Origin: Natrialba sp. SSL1 | Lineage (GTDB): Archaea > Halobacteriota > Halobacteria > Halobacteriales > Natrialbaceae | Reading direction: 5' to 3' | Assembly (NCBI RefSeq): GCF_001861355.1 | Contig: NZ_MASN01000001.1 | Span: forward strand, 1 to 64,000 | Length of the DNA: 64,000 bases | Part shown: positions 9,145 to 16,330 of the stretch, one piece after another | Layout: each line of letters starts with the position of its first letter | How positions within the stretch are numbered: position 1 is the stretch's first letter | Made by a program: the position numbers and the translations under genes | Notes under the pieces: model-generated | Told to the model about the DNA's origin: nothing | The model's database searches: none | Seen by the model: only the letters and a program-made list of their open reading frames with translations

Positions 9145-9393
9145 ATGCGGACGATCGATGTTCCCTCGGACGTCTACGATTCCATACCCGTCCCGGAAGA
9201 CGAGCGGGAAGACGTACTCCGCCGAGAGTTGGCTGTAACACTGTATCGAGAGGGAATGCTCTCGTTCGGAAAGGCGCGTGAGCTCGCCGCCCTCTCTCGC
9301 AAGGAGTTCCACCAACTGCTCGGCGACCGAAACGTTGAGCGCCACTACACGACCGAGGAACTCGCGGAAGATCTCGAGTATGGTCAACGGTGA
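9145..9393 (+). CDS. UPF0175-family antitoxin-like protein
   Basis: The 82-residue product has the UPF0175 pattern: an N-terminal acidic segment, then LRRELAVTLYREGMLSFGKARELAALSRKEFHQLLG, which forms a helix-turn-helix, and a C-terminal HYTTEELAEDLEYG. This family is usually encoded just ahead of a PIN-domain (DUF3368) protein and acts as its DNA-binding antitoxin. The same order is present here: a PIN gene starts at 9380, overlapping the end of this one. Since the toxin frame is broken, the antitoxin may be an orphan in practice. Confidence 0.85.
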   Translation: MRTIDVPSDVYDSIPVPEDEREDVLRRELAVTLYREGMLSFGKARELAALSRKEFHQLLGDRNVERHYTTEELAEDLEYGQR

Positions 9394-9891
9394 CGGCGGC
9401 GGTGACAGTGACCTCGTCGTTGCTGACACGTCTCCGAACTCACCCTTGCATTGATCGGCCGGCTCGACCTCGTCCGTGAGCAGTTCTCGACGGTCGTTGT
9501 TCCCGAACAGGTCTGGGACGAACTACTGGACGGGGGAGACGGTCTCGAGGCACTTCAGGCTGCGCATGACGAGGGTGTTTTCGAGATCGTTTCGCTCGAG
9601 GAAACACCCCTTGTCGCCGAATTTCGTCGAAATATTGACCGAGGAGAAGCCGCAGCACTGGCGTACGCGATCGAAGCGGATGCTGATCTTGTGCTCATAG
9701 ACGAGCGTGAGGCACGCCAAACCGCTCGGCGACACGGACTCTCGATAACGGGGGCAATCGGAGTTCTGTTACGCGGGGTCGACAACATGGACACAGTACG
9801 AACAGAACTCGACCGCCTTCGCGAAGCGGGCTTTTGGATTTCGGATGACTTGTACGAGACAGTTCTCGAACAAGCGCGTGACGGACGCTGA
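9380..9891 (+). pseudogene. PIN-domain (DUF3368-type) toxin, single-base frameshift
   Basis: The ATG at 9380 opens a frame that contains the first PIN catalytic Asp in VVADTSP and then stops at 9452. The rest of the protein (LALIGRLDLVREQFSTVVVPEQVWDELL and onward, through the acidic motifs DRGEAAALAYA and DADLVLIDEREAR) continues in another frame from about 9439. One missing base near 9439-9441 explains the break. A protein started at TTG 9451 would lack the first Asp. The family are ribonuclease toxins paired with UPF0175 proteins. Programmed frameshifting is not indicated by any slippery sequence I can see. Confidence 0.75.
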
Positions 9892-10123
9892 GGCGCTCCT
9901 CGAGCACTGTCCCTCTCACCTTGTGGCCCGCTTTTGGCGACCAACCGTACTCGAGTGCACGGAACGTCGAGGACTGCACCTACCGGAAGCGTGCCGACTA
10001 CGCGAGTACCCGAGCGGAACTCGTACGCTGCGGGAATCTGGTGGGCAGGTTCCACTCTCATCGTTCCTGTAGAGTACCTGTTCCTAACGTCTATGTCGAA
10101 TTACTGCGAACGTTGACGTACCG
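9892..10123. other. Gap between PIN and VapB-like genes
   Basis: No supported gene. The small frames here are shadows with atypical codon use. Confidence 0.4.
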
Positions 10124-10330
10124 ATGTCGACCGCTGACGAACAGATTCGAGTTAGCGACCGGGTGAAACGGCACCTCGATCGCCGGAGACGCGAAGGGGA
10201 GAGCTATAACGATGTACTCGAGCGACTCTTCGAAAAGGACGGTGAGCACGATCTCCTCGCTGGGTTCGGACGGTGGTCGGATGACCACGCTGATCGCGTT
10301 CGTGAGGCGCGCAAGAAGGAAACAGAGTAG
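10124..10330 (+). CDS. VapB-type antitoxin
   Basis: A 68-residue protein with the haloarchaeal antitoxin pattern: a short strand IRVSDRVKRHL, helix region RRREGESYNDVLERLFEKD, then an acidic tail DDHADRVREARKKETE that would wrap the toxin. Such proteins bind operator DNA by a ribbon-helix-helix-like N-terminus and neutralise a PIN RNase encoded directly downstream. Here only a possible relic of that toxin follows, so this is probably an orphan antitoxin. Confidence 0.8.
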   Translation: MSTADEQIRVSDRVKRHLDRRRREGESYNDVLERLFEKDGEHDLLAGFGRWSDDHADRVREARKKETE

Positions 10331-10365
10331 TCGAATGCGAGGAGCCGTTGTCTGTTGAAGAATGG

Positions 10366-10500
10366 GTGAAGATACCCGATGCGAATTTTCTCATCGACTA
10401 TCCCGAACTGAGCAAACCGAAGGAGTGCGACGAGCGCAAATTTTCGCCTCCGATCTGCATGACCCGAGCATGCTCGCGTTTCAGCACGGGGAGGGAGCCC
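10366..10500 (+). pseudogene. Possible VapC remnant downstream of VapB
   Basis: A short reading frame gives DANFLIDYPEL starting at 10378, which resembles the N-terminal strand of VapC PIN toxins (usually DxNxLIDY). The remainder does not resemble a PIN domain. Position directly after a VapB-type gene supports the idea; the match is short, so the call is tentative. Confidence 0.35.
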
Positions 10501-10504
10501 ACTG

Positions 10505-10786
10505 TTACTCGTCGCTAGGGGAGGGGCGCGGCATTGCTTCGATAGCTCGAATTCGCGGCGTTTTCTCTACGGACTGCCACTGACGCGTCCACGCTTCTTC
10601 AGGGAACAACCCGTTCTGATCGAACAACGCACGAGCCTCCGCAGACAACTCGAAAAACTGGTAAGGGAAGCCACCAGTGCGCGCTCCTGGCTCGAACTCC
10701 AGCAACTGCACAACGCCCACGTCTGTTAACATCTTGAGATGGCGACGAATGGCGTCATCACTCAATCGAGGATTCATGTACGTCAT
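10505..10786 (-). CDS. Winged-helix transcription regulator, probably N-terminally short
   Basis: The 93-residue product has a winged-helix core: YMNPRLSDDAIRRHLKMLTDVGVVQLLEFEPG, followed by FPYQFFELSAEARALFDQNG and an Arg/Trp-rich tail. It resembles small haloarchaeal ArsR-like regulators that begin with an additional recognition helix. An in-frame TGA lies a short way upstream of the ATG, so the first helix has either been lost or the start is genuine. It is divergent from the TumE gene and shares with it the intergenic CCAATGG repeats, so it may bind there. Confidence 0.65.
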   Translation of the reverse strand: MTYMNPRLSDDAIRRHLKMLTDVGVVQLLEFEPGARTGGFPYQFFELSAEARALFDQNGLFPEEAWTRQWQSVEKTPRIRAIEAMPRPSPSDE

Positions 10787-10850
10787 ACGGCCTGATACCC
10801 GGCGAAATCATATGGGTAGTAGGAGTGCGACAACTGCTATTGTTCTCCTG

Positions 10851-10887
10851 ACCAATGGTCTTATGCCATTGGCCTGTGTACCAATGG
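10851..10887. promoter_or_regulatory. Triple CCAATGG/CCATTGG operator-like array
   Basis: ACCAATGG at 10851-10858, its inverted core CCATTGG at 10866-10872 and ACCAATGG again at 10880-10887 are spaced about 14 bp centre to centre. The last copy abuts the TumE start codon at 10888. Regular spacing and alternating orientation suggest a binding site for TumA or for the divergent winged-helix protein. Confidence 0.6.
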
Positions 10888-11232
10888 ATGAGGATGGCCT
10901 CACTGACCGGCGACGACCTCAATGGCGTAAGCGAGGGGAGGAAGTACCCCGACGGGACCGTTATCCGTGTGTTTTGCATGCGGACAGACCGTGACGCGTA
11001 CCCGTCTGGGTGGGCCTATAAACTCCACTACGGCGCGACGGAGCCGGACCCGCCCCGCACGCTGGACGATGGCACTATCCGTCGATATGATAACTCGCAC
11101 GAGGATACCAAAGGGCACGAACTGCACGTCGCACCGGATCCCGACCCAGACATACTCACGTTTCCCGGGATGGTCGAACTCTGGGAACGATTCTGGAGCG
11201 AGATCCCGAAATCCGAGTTCGAAATCAAGTGA
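10888..11232 (+). CDS. TumE-family toxin (DUF6516)
   Basis: About 114 residues. The family features are a short strand region GTVIRVFCMRTDR, WAYKLHYG, an aromatic/charged centre TIRRYDNSHEDTKGHELHV and a tail FPGMVELWERFWSEI. TumE proteins are toxins inhibited by a downstream helix-turn-helix partner, and that partner begins 25 nt after this stop. ATG 10888 is preferred over the longer frame from 10855 because the extra residues overlap the operator-like repeats; ATG 10894 is also possible. The molecular target of the haloarchaeal family is not evident here. Confidence 0.8.
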   Translation: MRMASLTGDDLNGVSEGRKYPDGTVIRVFCMRTDRDAYPSGWAYKLHYGATEPDPPRTLDDGTIRRYDNSHEDTKGHELHVAPDPDPDILTFPGMVELWERFWSEIPKSEFEIK

Positions 11233-11256
11233 GGCCATCACACGACGGTGATACCC

Positions 11257-11706
11257 ATGAACGATACCACGCCACCACTGCACCCAATGGAGCGCGAACA
11301 GCTTCGGGCCGAATCAACCCTCGTCGTGACTGTAACGGCATCGAGTGAGTTCCACGATGCTGTCACCGACGGCATCGAGACCCTCGAACGGGGCGATGCG
11401 GTGGATTCTCCGCCGACGCTTTCGTTTACCAGCTACGACGATCTTATGGAGACGCTGACGCCGCGCGTCCTCGATCTCATCGAAGCCATCCGCCGGGAAG
11501 AACCATCCAGCATCAACGAGACCGCACGAGTTGTTGACCGAGACGTGAAGAACGTCCACGAGGAACTCAGTCGGCTCGCACAGCTGGGCATCATCTTCTT
11601 CGAGGAAAACGGCCAGAGCAAGCGCCCGGTCGTCTGGTTCGACGAACTTGTCATCGACCTCTCGTTTGATCCAGAAGCTGGCGACACGGCAGCCGCAGCG
11701 CCGTGA
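11257..11706 (+). CDS. TumA-like HTH antitoxin (HVO_A0114-type DNA-binding protein)
   Basis: A 149-residue protein. The N-terminal part is a small domain (LRAESTLVVTVTASSEFHDAV). The middle gives TLSFTSYDDLMETLTPRVLDLIEAI. The C-terminal winged helix reads INETARVVDRDVKNVHEELSRLAQLGIIFFEE and is followed by PVVWFDELVIDL. This is the standard antitoxin partner of DUF6516/TumE toxins in haloarchaea. It probably represses the pair through the upstream CCAATGG array. ATG 11257 was preferred to GTG 11248. Confidence 0.8.
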   Translation: MNDTTPPLHPMEREQLRAESTLVVTVTASSEFHDAVTDGIETLERGDAVDSPPTLSFTSYDDLMETLTPRVLDLIEAIRREEPSSINETARVVDRDVKNVHEELSRLAQLGIIFFEENGQSKRPVVWFDELVIDLSFDPEAGDTAAAAP

Positions 11707-11757
11707 GTTGCCTATGGAACTGAGAACCGCTAGAGATGTGCCGACAATCGAACCCTC

Positions 11758-12033
11758 TTACGACGCGTCGTCGGACTCGTCGCTCGGGTCGAGGATTTCT
11801 GCCGCTACGTCTTTCACATGCTGCTGGTGAGAAGCAGACGTCTGGACGCTTTGGGCTGCTTCGAGTTGGTCATTGACAACGGCGTTCTGCTGTGGTCCCC
11901 ACGTCTCCGGTGGGTGAGACTCGATATACTCGACCCAGCGCTTGATGCCCTCGATGCGCTGCTCGCGGTTGCGGTCGTGCTTTGCGTCGAGGTGTTCATG
12001 CACGTTTGAGTCGCTCATATTCGTCTTCGACAT
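11758..12033 (-). CDS. Small acidic protein paired with nucleotidyltransferase
   Basis: About 91 residues, highly charged and mostly helical by composition (DAKHDRNREQRIEGIKRWVEYI, ESHPPETWGPQQNAVVN). No family is recognised. It overlaps the 3' end of the upstream nucleotidyltransferase gene (start at 12033, or ATG 12018), so translation is coupled. In two-gene modules with AbiEii/MNT-like nucleotidyltransferases, the small partner is often the other half of a toxin-antitoxin pair. That role is an inference from gene order only. Confidence 0.7.
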   Translation of the reverse strand: MSKTNMSDSNVHEHLDAKHDRNREQRIEGIKRWVEYIESHPPETWGPQQNAVVNDQLEAAQSVQTSASHQQHVKDVAAEILDPSDESDDAS

Positions 12034-12598
12034 CGAGCCGCGTTACCCATTCTTCGAGACGGGGCACACTAAGACTTTCCTCGAAGAGCGTGTAGAGGTG
12101 GACTGCATCCTCGATGTCCTTCTGCGCGCCGAGGTGGAGTTTGTAGGCGATCTGAAGTTCTAACGGACCGATCGGGATTTCTTCGCCACTGACCGTGGCC
12201 GTGATAGCGTTTTCGAGGGACGCCCGGTCGAACTCGTCGCGCGCAAACTTGACTTCGAGATGCGGTGTAACCTGGTCATCCGGGGCAACCCAGATGTTAT
12301 CACCGTTGTCGAGCATCTCGTACATCGACGTGAGTGGCATTGCCGGCCCCCAGAACGCGTCTTCGTCTAGCGTTTTGGCGAGTTCGTCTGCAGTTTCCTC
12401 GTCGATCCGTTCGATAAGGACGTCGACGTCTTCGGTAGAGCGTGCTCGACCAGCGAGTATGGAGACGTACCCCGCGATGTAGACGTGTTCGATGTCAAAC
12501 TGACCGAGAATCTCGGAGAATCCAATCGCCAGCTCGTCGAGTCGGTTCGGTTCACGCTCGACGACGAGTGTTCCATTTCGTAGTTCGATACCGCCCAT
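11996..12598 (-). CDS. AbiEii/DUF6036-like nucleotidyltransferase
   Basis: A 200-residue polymerase-beta-fold nucleotidyltransferase. The motif region is IAGYVSILAGRARSTEDVDVLIE: the R-x-T-x-D-x-D metal motif is intact, while the usual GG/GS start of the fold is GYVS. A later acidic strand, PHLEVKFARDEFDR, would supply the third carboxylate. The C-terminal ELQIAYKLHLGAQKDIEDAVHLY segment is also characteristic. Members act in toxin-antitoxin or phage-abortive modules by adding nucleotides to tRNA or protein. It overlaps the small partner gene at its 3' end. Confidence 0.75.
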   Translation of the reverse strand: MGGIELRNGTLVVEREPNRLDELAIGFSEILGQFDIEHVYIAGYVSILAGRARSTEDVDVLIERIDEETADELAKTLDEDAFWGPAMPLTSMYEMLDNGDNIWVAPDDQVTPHLEVKFARDEFDRASLENAITATVSGEEIPIGPLELQIAYKLHLGAQKDIEDAVHLYTLFEESLSVPRLEEWVTRLDVEDEYERLKRA

Positions 12599-12827
12599 AG
12601 ATGCTCGTTAGCAGGCGGATGCATAAATCGTCGGGAGCCGCGATATCCGAGGCTGTTCGCTCGATCTGGCTGTTTGCGATCGTAGTCGCCTTTCTCCGAG
12701 GCCTCCGCCCACGAACACGACGAAATAGTGCCCCCGCGAACCGTCGCTCGGTCTTCCTCGCCGTCAATGTACAACTCCGACTTCGGCCCTAATTCCGTAA
12801 TGGATCTCCTGGGCTGTCCCCCACTGG

Positions 12828-12950
12828 TCATCGCCGGTCTTCGAGATCATCAATCGCGCGGTGAAACTGCTCACTGTTCGGTGGATGTGCCGTCCTCGCC
12901 TCCTCTTCTAGCACACCGATGTACGTCTCGAACTCGTCTTGCTCAAGCAT
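12828..12950 (-). pseudogene. 40-codon remnant abutting the tnpB element end
   Basis: ATG 12950 to TGA 12828 encodes 40 residues with good haloarchaeal codon use: MLEQDEFETYIGVLEEEA followed by QFHRAIDDLEDRR. It begins 9 bp from the palindromic end of the IS1341-type element, and GGAG of the hairpin lies at ribosome-binding distance. It is either a very small acidic protein or an accessory gene cut by the element. The rest of 12599-12827 shows no supported gene. Confidence 0.4.
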
Positions 12951-12958
12951 GACATCCT

Positions 12959-12978
12959 CCCCGTCGTTCACGACGGGG
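12959..12978 (-). repeat. Right-end hairpin of tnpB element
   Basis: Perfect 8-bp stem CCCCGTCG/CGACGGGG with loop TTCA, 22 bp beyond the tnpB stop. It is the transposon right end and would form the 3' part of a guide RNA in active elements. Confidence 0.8.
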
Positions 12979-13000
12979 TTTCCTCTCCGACGTGGGAGTC

Positions 13001-14359
13001 TCAGACTGTTTGAGAGTCCCCGGAGGCAACATTCCCGTCACGGTGGACGGTACTCGGGTCTGTGCGCTGTTCTTTGGGACGGTGAGAGCGTGGTGGCCCC
13101 GACCATTGGTGGTCGTCCCACTCGAACCACACGGGCCGTGCCATCGGCCTGACTGCCTGTTCTGTCTGCCGTCTCAGGAACGTTTCTGACGCTGTGAGGT
13201 CGGCGTGGCCTTCGAATCCACATTGACAGGCGAGCGTGTCCTGATGGCGTGTTGTTCGATCTGTCGACCCGCACTGCGGGCACTCTTGGCTCGTCCATGC
13301 TTCCGACCGAACTTCGACTGAGATACCGTACTCCTGAGCCGTACACGCCAGCCGTTCGGTGAACTTCTTGAACGCCCAGAAGTTGTGTGTCTTGGCGTTG
13401 GTTTCGACCGATCAATGTGTCTCAAGGACGTCGGTCAACCCGCCGATATAGACTGTGTCCACGCCCTCTGCGTACAGCCGTTCAATAAGATCACGGCACA
13501 ACGCTTCTTGGGCGTGGTCACGGCGACGGGTCCGTCTTCGGTACAGCCGCCGGATACGCTCGCTACTGTATCGGCCTTCCCGCAACTTGGACTGTAACCG
13601 GGCGATTTCTCGGGTCGTCTCGCGGAACCTGTGGAACAACTCGCGGCCTTCGTACAGGTATTGCTCGCCGGTCGTCGTGGTACAGGCGACGAGATTGTTT
13701 GCACCAATATCCAGAGCGGCCTTCTCGTCGGCCAGTGGAGTGTCCCGTGTTTCGTCAGAAACAGTCACGGGTTGTGAAGCTCGGAAGGTGCTGTCTGTCT
13801 CGTCGTACCACAGGTCGAGTCGGCCCTGTTTCTCGTACTCGGGCCAGTTCGGGTTGCCAGTGATTTCGAGCCGGAGTCGTCCGGTGTGGTCGTAGCGGTC
13901 TTTCAGTTCACTTCCGACGAGTATTTCGAGTCGGGAGCGGTCGCCCCATTCGACGGTGTACGACGTGTTGCGGATGACGGTCTTGAGTTGCCGTCCATCG
14001 TCTTCATTACCACGGAATCCCGGCGGTTCCGGGTGCTCAGTAACCGATGTGTTCGACTCGTCGTGGTACTGGTCTTTCAGTCGGAAGAACCCGCGCCACG
14101 CTTCGCTGTTTTTCCGTATCACCTGTTGGGCGGTGGACGCACCGAGAACGCCTTTGTATCGCCCTTCGAGTCGCCCGGTGTCCGCGTCCCATACGTCGCC
14201 CTCGAAGCCGTCCTCGTCGTTGTACCGCATGAGTCGCTGATAGTTGACTTCGTTCCAGAGAGCGGCGGAAGCGTCCAACAGATTGCGTAGCAGTTGCTCT
14301 CCGGTTTCGGAAAGCGGGCGTACTGCGAACGTGTTGGTACGCTTCACGACAACAGACAT
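13001..14359 (-). pseudogene. tnpB: tnpB (IS1341-type), one nonsense mutation
   Basis: A 452-codon TnpB frame is complete from ATG 14359 to TGA 13001 except for one in-frame TGA at 13412-13414 (codon 316). N-terminal [17 protein letters not shown] and the RuvC-I Asp in [15 protein letters not shown] lie before the stop. Helical repeats [19 protein letters not shown] follow, then [14 protein letters not shown]. After the stop come [19 protein letters not shown], the zinc ribbon ECPQCGS...[10 protein letters not shown] and RuvC-III Asp in GHADLTASE. The usual residue here is Trp, so TGG to TGA explains it. The truncated protein lacks the third catalytic residue and zinc ribbon. Confidence 0.9.
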
Positions 14360-14394
14360 TTGTACCTCTCTGTCTAAATGTCTTTTGGACACAG

Positions 14395-14538
14395 ATGAGA
14401 CCGAACATCGACATCTCACATACTCTAAACGGGAGGGTGAAAGATTATGCCGAGCAACAGGATCAAACCCTCGAAGAAGCGTACCGAGAAGTTATCGAAG
14501 CAGGCCTTGAGTCGTTGGAGACTCAAGAGCAGCAGTAA
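14395..14538 (+). CDS. Small ribbon-helix-helix protein of the tnpB element
   Basis: A 47-residue gene: strand NIDISHTL, helix [12 protein letters not shown], helix [18 protein letters not shown]. This is a minimal Arc/MetJ-type ribbon-helix-helix DNA-binding fold. It starts 35 bp from the divergent tnpB start, so a dimer bound between them could repress both. A palindrome like the tnpB right end lies 36 bp past its stop. I infer that it belongs to the element and regulates tnpB; no experiment is known to me. Confidence 0.75.
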   Translation: MRPNIDISHTLNGRVKDYAEQQDQTLEEAYREVIEAGLESLETQEQQ

Positions 14539-14574
14539 CTCGGTGGTTTCTCACCGGAGCTTACGCGATTCACG

Positions 14575-14592
14575 CCCGCCGTGAACGGCGGG
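14575..14592 (+). repeat. Palindromic end downstream of the RHH gene
   Basis: CCCGCCGT-GA-ACGGCGGG is a perfect 8-bp stem. It is inverted relative to, and differs at two paired positions from, the hairpin beyond the tnpB stop. Confidence 0.75.
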
Positions 14593-14727
14593 ACTCTCTC
14601 GCTGTTGAAAGGTAGTCCACCAAGGTCGACTGTTTTCCACAGCGTCGTACAACACAACTCATCGGAGCACAGAACTAACGGACGTCACACTCCTTTCAAG
14701 GATAACACCAACACCGATCGACCCGCT

Positions 14728-14740
14728 ACTAGCAACTAGT
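14728..14740. promoter_or_regulatory. Palindromic operator candidate ahead of HTH/MazF pair
   Basis: ACTAGCAACTAGT (5-bp arms, 3-bp spacer) ends one base before the start codon at 14742. Antitoxin autoregulation through a palindrome over the start is common, so this is a likely binding site for the HTH protein. Confidence 0.5.
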
Positions 14741-14741
14741 A

Positions 14742-15122
14742 ATGCCGATAGATAGAGACACGTTCGAGCACTCGAGCGAGGAGGAACTCGAGGGACTATC
14801 GGCGACCGATCAGGTAATCGGTTTTCTTGCTGCGAACGATGAGTCGGCGTTCAAAGCGAAAGAGGTTGCTCGACGGACCGAACTGGACGAGGGTGCAGTG
14901 AGTACGGCGCTGTCCCGATTGAAGAATCGGAGCCTCGTCGAGCACAAGGGGTCCTACTGGGCGATTACGACGGACGTCGAGCGACTCGAGGCGCACGGCG
15001 GCTATGCCCGGGCGACGGCGCTGTTCAATGACCAGCTTGGGACAGAGGCGCGAGAGGAGTGGCGAGCACACGCGCCCGATGAACCGCATCCGAGTCAGCA
15101 AGACAATACTGACGATAGATGA
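14742..15122 (+). CDS. Winged-helix antitoxin of a MazF-type module
   Basis: A 126-residue MarR-like winged-helix protein. The DNA-binding part is ATDQVIGFLAANDESAFKAKEVARRTELDEGAVSTALSRLKNRSLVEHKGSYWAI, with the recognition helix at AVSTALSRLKNR. The C-terminal part is short and charged and could bind the toxin. The TGA stop overlaps the toxin's ATG (ATGA at 15119-15122), so the two proteins are made together. A palindrome abuts the start codon and is a plausible autoregulatory site. Confidence 0.8.
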   Translation: MPIDRDTFEHSSEEELEGLSATDQVIGFLAANDESAFKAKEVARRTELDEGAVSTALSRLKNRSLVEHKGSYWAITTDVERLEAHGGYARATALFNDQLGTEAREEWRAHAPDEPHPSQQDNTDDR

Positions 15123-15469
15123 CGGCGACGGAGCCGATTTACGAGCCCGGCGACGTCGTCTATGGTGACGACCCGTACAAAGGCGACGAAGCGGCTCGTC
15201 CGTGGCTTATCCTCTCCAACCACGACGGGCGACCGTTCCACGGCGAGCAGTATATTGCAGTCACCCTGACGACCAGAACGTGGATGGACGGACGCATCGA
15301 AATCGAGTCTGACGACTGGCTCCGTGGCGGGACGCCTGTCGACAGCCGAATCGCTCCGTGGGGGGTTCAATCGATTACGAGCGAGGACATCGATTACTGG
15401 CAGGGACGAATCGCCGAGGGCTGCTGTACTGACGCGATTGAGTCCCTCGTCGAGTACCTCCGATCGTAA
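15119..15469 (+). CDS. PemK/MazF-family toxin
   Basis: A 116-residue endoribonuclease-type toxin of the PemK/MazF fold. The N-terminal strand pair reads YEPGDVVYGDDPYKG...RPWLILSNHDG, then QYIAVTLTT, and a later PWGVQSI. These match the SH3-like barrel in which the RP(W/V)LI and T-x-x-T region form the RNA-cutting site. It overlaps the HTH gene by 4 nt. The length fits the family and no damage is seen. Confidence 0.85.
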   Translation: MTATEPIYEPGDVVYGDDPYKGDEAARPWLILSNHDGRPFHGEQYIAVTLTTRTWMDGRIEIESDDWLRGGTPVDSRIAPWGVQSITSEDIDYWQGRIAEGCCTDAIESLVEYLRS

Positions 15470-15615
15470 CCCTCACCCATGACGACCTGTTGCCGAACGC
15501 CAAATTCCATCTCCACACAGCAGGCTGTCGATTGGTCGCTTCGATGATGCAGTGCAACTGAACGGACGGGTCGATACCGATCTGTGTCGTGATTCAGGGG
15601 GGCCCCCTCCACACT

Positions 15616-15930
15616 TCACCGTTCGACGCAGTTCTCAGAGTGGGGCTCAAACAGCTGTACGCAACAGTCGTGGGTCACAGCCACCGTATAGCCGTAATAC
15701 CGAAAGGTTACACGGACGGGTGACTCGTGACGATTTGCGTGGTCGACAAGCGAATCCAGTGCCGCCGGATCTATTCGGTCGTGCAGCGGCGGGAGGTCGG
15801 CCACTGGAGTATTGGTTCTGGCGGCAACCGCCCGCGTAATCGCTGCTGTGAGTGAATCGGACCCCTGGACGTTGACACGGAGGAGGAGGTCCTCACTCTC
15901 CGGATTGGAGCCGCTGTTGGGGTTGGTCAC
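15616..15930 (-). CDS. HalOD1 output-domain protein
   Basis: A 104-residue protein. The recognisable part is LTAAITRAVAARTNTPVADLPPLHDRIDPAALDSLVDHA, then PVRVTFRYYGYTVAVTHDC. This is the HalOD1 domain, common as a stand-alone protein or receiver-domain output in haloarchaea. Its biochemical role is unknown; it is generally placed in signalling. It stands alone, facing the MazF module. Confidence 0.85.
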   Translation of the reverse strand: MTNPNSGSNPESEDLLLRVNVQGSDSLTAAITRAVAARTNTPVADLPPLHDRIDPAALDSLVDHANRHESPVRVTFRYYGYTVAVTHDCCVQLFEPHSENCVER

Positions 15931-16330
15931 ATTAGAGAGTGTGACTATCGTCCAAAGAGACTGGTTCCAATACAGTTGGGTATCATAACCCCTCTAAAAC
16001 CACACGGTTTACACGATGGGCGGCCAGTAGATTAATACACACCCCATACCACTGCACAGATAGCGAAGCAGGCGGCGTTGCCGATACAACCACCGTACGA
16101 GTCGACAACACCGTCCTCTTCGCGTCGCTACCGTCGTCGGACGGTAGCCCACTGCCGCTGTCCGATCCACTATCCCTGTGAATCGGACACAGGTCCGACT
16201 GCAGGGTGCACGCGTGTCCCACTACTCGCGTCGCACCCCGCAGTCGGCCTACTCATGTCTCAGTCCTCCAGCCAACTAGTCTCAACGGCGAGAGCAATCC
16301 ACTTTTCTTGATACACGTGTTCGTCCGGAT
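15931..16330. other. Intergenic stretch ahead of the epimerase
   Basis: No gene, RNA or repeat is supported in these 400 bp. The epimerase promoter presumably lies near the 3' end. Confidence 0.5.

Larger units (their letters stand above)
12959..14592. mobile_element. IS1341-type element: broken tnpB plus divergent RHH gene between palindromes
   Basis: The minus-strand tnpB relic is followed by the palindrome at 12959-12978. On the other side, a plus-strand RHH gene is followed by a related palindrome at 14575-14592. Read outward from the element, both palindromes have the form CCCGYCGTGAACGRCGGG, so they are inverted copies of one end type. No tnpA is present. Exact boundaries beyond the hairpins are not determined. 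Confidence 0.65.

Noticed and set aside
15931-16330. Search for tRNA or small RNA in the gap
   Set aside because: No cloverleaf or stable stem with conserved tRNA positions was found by eye.
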